8,398 nt of DNA, from positions 1 to 8,398 of the forward strand of contig JASHSR010000149.1 in assembly GCA_030038645.1 (NCBI GenBank), read 5' to 3'. Below are positions 5,681 through 8,398 of the stretch, piece by piece. A model generated the notes under the pieces. It had not been told where the DNA came from. It ran no database searches and worked only from the letters and a program-made list of their open reading frames with translations. How positions within the stretch are numbered: position 1 is the stretch's first letter; each line of letters begins with the position of its first letter. This DNA comes from Gammaproteobacteria bacterium. GTDB taxonomy: Bacteria > Pseudomonadota > Gammaproteobacteria > Steroidobacterales > Steroidobacteraceae. Position numbers and translations under genes: made by a program.

Positions 5681-6091
5681 TCACTCGGCAACGAGACCGA
5701 ATTGATGCGCCAAGAGATACGGATCGAAGTCTCCGTGATCAGAGAACAAGCACAGCCAGTCGTTGTTGCCGAGGTAGACGGACAAGCCTTCGACGTCGTA
5801 TACGCCGCAAAAATCCGGAGTGAGAAATCCAAGGTTTCCGAACTCGAAGCGCGCCTTCCCAAGCAGGACGACCAGTCGGCTTCCGCCGGTATCAAGTGTC
5901 AGGAGTGTTGCGGTTGCGCGATGGAGTGTCGCATGTCCGGTCTGCATGATGCCGCCTCCTGAACGAAAGTAAGCGAACCCGAGCTTTGCCCGCTCGGCTT
6001 GCCACATTTGCAGCATCGCTTGCGCAGCAGCATCGTCAATAGGTTTGCGATGCTGCGACCAATCATCAACGGCCAGTTGCGCTCCAGACAT
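5681..6091 (-). CDS. hypothetical protein, 136 aa, no recognised family
   Basis: The start at 6091 is set by AGGAGG five bases upstream; the in-frame extension to 6145 has no such signal. I do not recognise a family. There is no signal peptide and no membrane segment, so it is probably cytosolic. Residues 16-38 (K-P-I-D-D-A-A-A-Q-A-M-L-Q-M-W-Q-A-E-R-A-K-L-G) should be one helix. From about 53 the sequence looks beta-rich: H-A-T-L-H-R-A-T-A-T-L-L-T-L-D, then R-L-V-V-L-L-G-K-A-R-F-E-F-G, then F-C-G-V-Y-D-V-E-G-L-S-V-Y-L. The C-terminal part has N-D-W-L-C-L-F-S-D-H-G-D-F-D-P, with acidic and His residues that could bind a metal or sit in a pocket. Composition and position leave little doubt that it is a gene. 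The GFA-family protein follows after 36 bases, suggesting a shared operon and possibly a shared role. Confidence 0.8.
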   Translation of the reverse strand: MSGAQLAVDDWSQHRKPIDDAAAQAMLQMWQAERAKLGFAYFRSGGGIMQTGHATLHRATATLLTLDTGGSRLVVLLGKARFEFGNLGFLTPDFCGVYDVEGLSVYLGNNDWLCLFSDHGDFDPYLLAHQFGLVAE

Positions 6092-6096
6092 TCCAG

Positions 6097-6102
6097 CCTC
6101 CT
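6097..6102 (-). promoter_or_regulatory. ribosome binding site AGGAGG of the 136-aa gene
   Basis: AGGAGG on the minus strand, five bases before the ATG at 6091, the same arrangement as the GFA gene downstream. It selects this start over the longer in-frame one. Confidence 0.75.
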
Positions 6103-6137
6103 GTTCACTGCACGCGGCAACACGAACTCGGAAAGGG

Positions 6138-6143
6138 ATTATC
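6138..6143 (-). promoter_or_regulatory. candidate -10 box for the 136-aa/GFA operon
   Basis: The minus strand reads GATAAT at 6143-6138, five of six matches to the sigma-70 -10 consensus, in an AT-richer patch about 47 bases before the ATG at 6091. Only a poor -35 (TTTCCG, 15-base spacer) lies upstream, so the call is tentative. Confidence 0.3.
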
Positions 6144-6350
6144 ACGTTTTGGATCGGTCGGAAAGCGGTCGTGGGAACGTCAGCTCTCGTGGGTTCCGAC
6201 CGGCGGCTAAAAGGTACTGCGGAGCGCCTTGCGCGCGATCGGACTGGTGCTATCGGCGAGGAGGTGGCACTCGGTGGTACGCGGTAATCCCCTTTTGGCC
6301 GTCAGTGGCGCCACCACGGGCCGCCAGCCGGTCGAGACCCGATAGTGCCG

Positions 6351-6965
6351 CTAATACAGACGTGGGAGAAAGCGGCAGGTGCGTGCGCAGTAGCGTTCAT
6401 AGGCACTCCCATACGTGCGTAGGAGTAGAGATTCCTCGGCGCGGGCGCGGAGATCACCCGCTACGCACATCAAGACGAACGAGAGGCAGACCATTGGGGT
6501 TGGAACCCATAGTGCCGAACCCAGAGCCAGCAGATTCAATCCCATGTAGATCGGATGTCGCAGAAGGCGAAACGGCCCGGTTGTTGCCAGCTCGTGCCCG
6601 ACTGACACCACCGCTCGAAGCCTCCAAGAACGGAAATACAGAAGCGCCCAGCAGCAGAGAGCTGCGCCGCTGCCGATGACTGTAAGTGCGGCGATTGGCT
6701 GACTCCGGAACAGCGCGACTGAATACCTTCCAAAGACTGCGACACCGAGGCCGGCGTAAAGCACCGCGAACGCTACACCGTGCGCTGCAACGAGCGCTCC
6801 GGAGTGAGCTGCGGAATCTTGTCTCGATGCGAGGGCTGTGGCGTCATTCCCACGCTGATCTATCCGGCCCTGAACCGGGCCCGTCAGTCGCGCGACGACG
6901 AACGCCGCCCAGAATCCGGTATGTGCAGCGTAGACTCCCAAGCCGGCCGAGGGTGTGAATCTCAC
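6351..6965 (-). CDS. isoprenylcysteine carboxyl methyltransferase-like membrane protein (about 204 aa)
   Basis: An integral membrane protein of the ICMT/PEMT-like methyltransferase superfamily, which uses S-adenosylmethionine to methylate lipidic or small substrates at the inner membrane. Counting from GTG at 6965, hydrophobic segments lie at about 9-27, 58-78, 90-112 and 141-169. The SAM-site signature is G-H-E-L-A-T-T-G-P-F-R-L-L-R-H-P-I-Y-M-G (123-142), followed after the last membrane segment by the conserved R-A-R-A-E-E-S-L-L ... Y-G-S-A-Y-E-R-Y (173-192). The start is uncertain. The frame is open to a GTG at 7118 inside a terminator stem, which is unlikely. GTG 6965 places the first membrane helix near the N-terminus but has only a weak GGTG upstream, and a TTG at 6938 is also possible. 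The 259 bases downstream, before the 136-aa gene, hold nothing I recognise. Bacterial relatives mostly lack a known substrate. Confidence 0.85.
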   Translation of the reverse strand: MRFTPSAGLGVYAAHTGFWAAFVVARLTGPVQGRIDQRGNDATALASRQDSAAHSGALVAAHGVAFAVLYAGLGVAVFGRYSVALFRSQPIAALTVIGSGAALCCWALLYFRSWRLRAVVSVGHELATTGPFRLLRHPIYMGLNLLALGSALWVPTPMVCLSFVLMCVAGDLRARAEESLLLRTYGSAYERYCARTCRFLPRLY

Positions 6966-7106
6966 AAATTCGGCACCAATGGTCCTCTCCCATTCGGGAC
7001 TGCAAGCCCCGTATTTTTTATGGACGATAGCTAACGGCAAAAAATGCCGATTGGCCAAGCGACTATCGTGCGCGCGTGTCGAGGCGCCGGTTCTCAGCGT
7101 TGGGGA

Positions 7107-7129
7107 AGCCCCCGGCACGGCCGGGGGCT
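7107..7129. terminator. GC-rich hairpin, probable terminator of the G8-like gene
   Basis: A perfect 10-bp stem (AGCCCCCGGC, loop ACG, GCCGGGGGCT) stands 25 bases past the stop codon of the minus-strand G8-like gene. On the minus strand it is followed by TTCCCC and on the plus strand by CTCTTGCTC, so there is no long U-run. A weak intrinsic or bidirectional terminator fits best. Confidence 0.65.
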
Positions 7130-7153
7130 CTTGCTCATACGACAGGATCCAGC

Positions 7154-8398
7154 TTACCGGCTGACCTGGACGCTGGTTCCTCCGGCGCCAGGGCCGCTGA
7201 TGCGGGCGCCTTCACCGTTGGAGACAACCTTGACCCAGAGCGAGCCCTTGCCCTTGTAGTACGAGGTGACGCTGGCCTCGCGCAGCGCATGCAGGCTGTC
7301 CTGCGACGTACCCGAGGCTGCAGTGGCGAATCCCGGCAGATCGAAGATCACCCACGAGCCCCTATCCAGTTCGCTGAGGCTCAGTACGACGGACGGCCTT
7401 TCGGTAGTCACCTTGATCTCGGTGCCGGCGCGTATGTTGGTTTGACCGGTTAGGGTGACCTCCTTGCCATTGCGGCTGAGAGTGACTGGCGGCTGAGGAG
7501 GTCCCCCGCGACCGCCGGGCCGACCAGTCGGTGCGGCGGGCCCGCCACGAACTGCCACTAGGCCAGGACCGGCGCCTGGGCGAGGACCGGTGGCTGCGCC
7601 GGGACCGGCGGGTGCGCCTCTGGCAGGACCTGCGCCAGGGGCCCCGCCGAAACCGCCGAAGCCGCCGAAGCCGGGGAAACCGCGCAAACCGCCGCCGCCG
7701 CCGGGGCCGCCAACACTCAAGCGTCCGATATCGCCCTTGCACACCGCGGCATTCCAGGTCGGCTTGATCTCACAGGTGTGGTCGATGGCGATTCCGTCAT
7801 TTTTGTCGTTGATGAGAATGTAGGAGTCCGGGATACCGCTGACCGAGCCGTCCACGTCGTGGAACACCGCGGTCTTATAGCTCCCATTGCCGTAATCATC
7901 GTTGCTCCACTTGTGCTCCATCGGTGGGAAATACACCGGCTTGGCGTTGATGAATTTCGCGCGCTGTACGGTGTTGTTGGAGCTCATTCCGAAGCTGGTA
8001 TACAGGAGGTAAGAGATCGCTCCCGTCTTGCGGGTGGCGTTGTCCTGGAAATTCACGAAGGTGACATTGTCCAGTTGATGACGGTAATCGTAGAACTCAT
8101 AGCCGCGGATCGGGAAATCCGGGAGTTTGGGCTCCGGCAAGCTGCGGCCGTAAGCGATTTCCGCCGGCGTCCTAGGGTTGCCGATGTTCTCGGTTTCGCC
8201 CACGAACAGCGAGTCGACCACTCGTGACGTAAAGGGGGAGCGACCGAAGTTGCCGGACGCATGCGTGTAGCCGATGCCGTTGTCGGCCAGCTTCAAGTTC
8301 TTGAACAGGTCCATCTCACCGCGGGTCCACATTCCGCTATTGCGGTTCTTGTAGGCGGTGAAATCCTCGATGACCGTCTCCACGATGGGGCTGTTCGC
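7154..8398 (-). CDS. G8/CEMIP-like beta-helix protein, C-terminal 414 aa (runs off the right edge)
   Basis: The reading frame continues beyond 8398, so only the C-terminus is seen. Residues 1-225 of the fragment look like the end of a right-handed beta-helix of the G8-domain/CEMIP-TMEM2-like group: N-V-T-F-V-N-F-Q-D-N, then V-F-H-D-V-D-G-S-V-S-G-I-P-D-S-Y, then C-E-I-K-P-T-W-N-A-A-V-C. The last block has two cysteines (209 and 220) that probably pair. A Gly/Pro/Ala-rich linker (about 230-304) follows, then a compact C-terminal domain (305-395) with L-T-G-Q-T-N-I-R-A-G-T-E-I-K-V, G-S-W-V-I-F-D-L-P-G-F and S-Y-Y-K-G-K-G-S-L-W-V-K-V. Eukaryotic relatives bind or cleave hyaluronan. Bacterial members are probably secreted carbohydrate-active or adhesive proteins, with activity unproven. 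A terminator follows, and the downstream ICMT-like gene is probably a separate unit. Confidence 0.8.
   Translation of the reverse strand, partial: ANSPIVETVIEDFTAYKNRNSGMWTRGEMDLFKNLKLADNGIGYTHASGNFGRSPFTSRVVDSLFVGETENIGNPRTPAEIAYGRSLPEPKLPDFPIRGYEFYDYRHQLDNVTFVNFQDNATRKTGAISYLLYTSFGMSSNNTVQRAKFINAKPVYFPPMEHKWSNDDYGNGSYKTAVFHDVDGSVSGIPDSYILINDKNDGIAIDHTCEIKPTWNAAVCKGDIGRLSVGGPGGGGGLRGFPGFGGFGGFGGAPGAGPARGAPAGPGAATGPRPGAGPGLVAVRGGPAAPTGRPGGRGGPPQPPVTLSRNGKEVTLTGQTNIRAGTEIKVTTERPSVVLSLSELDRGSWVIFDLPGFATAASGTSQDSLHALREASVTSYYKGKGSLWVKVVSNGEGARISGPGAGGTSVQVSR
7487..7711 (-). repeat. Gly/Pro-rich low-complexity linker coding region
   Basis: About 75 codons inside the G8-like gene encode almost only Gly, Pro, Ala and Arg, including F-G-G repeated (G-F-G-G-F-G-G-F-G-G) and P-A-G-P-G / G-A-G-P-G units. 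At the DNA level the plus strand shows imperfect GCCGCCGAA and CCGCCG runs near 7650-7710. Such runs are prone to slippage, so the length may vary between strains. Confidence 0.8.

Noticed and set aside
6275..6302. CGGCCAAAAGGGG-like stretch (minus strand), reminiscent of some insertion-sequence ends
   Set aside because: No inverted partner, transposase remnant or target duplication was found nearby, so the resemblance alone does not support a mobile element.
5999..6679. 226-codon plus-strand open frame
   Set aside because: Shadow of the minus-strand ICMT-like gene and of the 136-aa gene's 5' end; the translation is Arg/Ser/Pro-rich.
6966..7118. Longer N-terminus of the ICMT-like protein starting at GTG 7118
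   Set aside because: That start sits in the stem of the terminator hairpin, and the added residues are polar with no family resemblance.
7778..8227. 149-codon plus-strand open frame rich in Val, Ile and Asp
   Set aside because: The composition looks superficially acceptable, but it is the exact antisense of the beta-helix coding region with its conserved blocks.

Overview
The window is GC-rich with dense ORF shadowing, and it reads as a chromosomal accessory region of a proteobacterium. The combination of tandem secreted tannase-family esterases, a G8/CEMIP-like beta-helix protein, a GFA-family zinc protein and an isoprenylcysteine-methyltransferase-like membrane protein fits a soil or plant-associated degrader, such as a Steroidobacter-like gammaproteobacterium or a sphingomonad/rhizobial alphaproteobacterium. 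That placement is inference only; no rRNA, tRNA or other phylogenetic marker is present.

Layout. (1) Bases 1-113, minus strand: the first 38 codons of a gene running off the left edge, whose N-terminus resembles SIR2-like NAD-domain proteins of the kind found in anti-phage systems. (2) Bases 114-881: mostly gene-free. It holds one plausible 46-codon minus-strand ORF (356-496) and a REP-like hairpin near 771-822. (3) Bases 882-4357, plus strand: two tandem, divergent paralogues of the tannase/feruloyl esterase family, each with a signal peptide and a Ser-Asp-His triad. Each is followed by a homologous fragment of a carboxylesterase type B C-terminus (2491-2679 and about 4378-4506). The locus therefore looks like a duplicated [tannase + esterase tail] unit. 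(4) Bases 4582-5064, minus strand, convergent with the tannases: a coiled-coil plus winged-helix-like hypothetical protein with a 14-bp direct repeat upstream. (5) Bases 5210-6091, minus strand: a likely two-gene operon of an unrecognised 136-aa protein and a GFA-family zinc protein. (6) Bases 6351-6965, minus strand: an ICMT-like membrane methyltransferase. (7) Bases 7154-8398, minus strand: the C-terminal 414 residues of a G8/CEMIP-like secreted protein with a long Gly/Pro-rich linker, followed by a terminator hairpin.

How the genes work together. The two tannase-family enzymes are probably exported and hydrolyse ester bonds of plant phenolics or similar aromatic esters. The esterase tails indicate that a second class of esterase once sat in the same cluster. 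The second tannase keeps the triad and the Cys before the nucleophilic Ser, but has Gly in place of the Cys that normally follows the catalytic His, so the family's usual linking disulfide is missing. The minus-strand genes on the right look functionally independent of the esterases.

No complete new multi-gene system is evident. The observations most worth following are the repeated esterase tails, the altered CS-D-HC motif, and the possible SIR2-type defence gene at the left edge.
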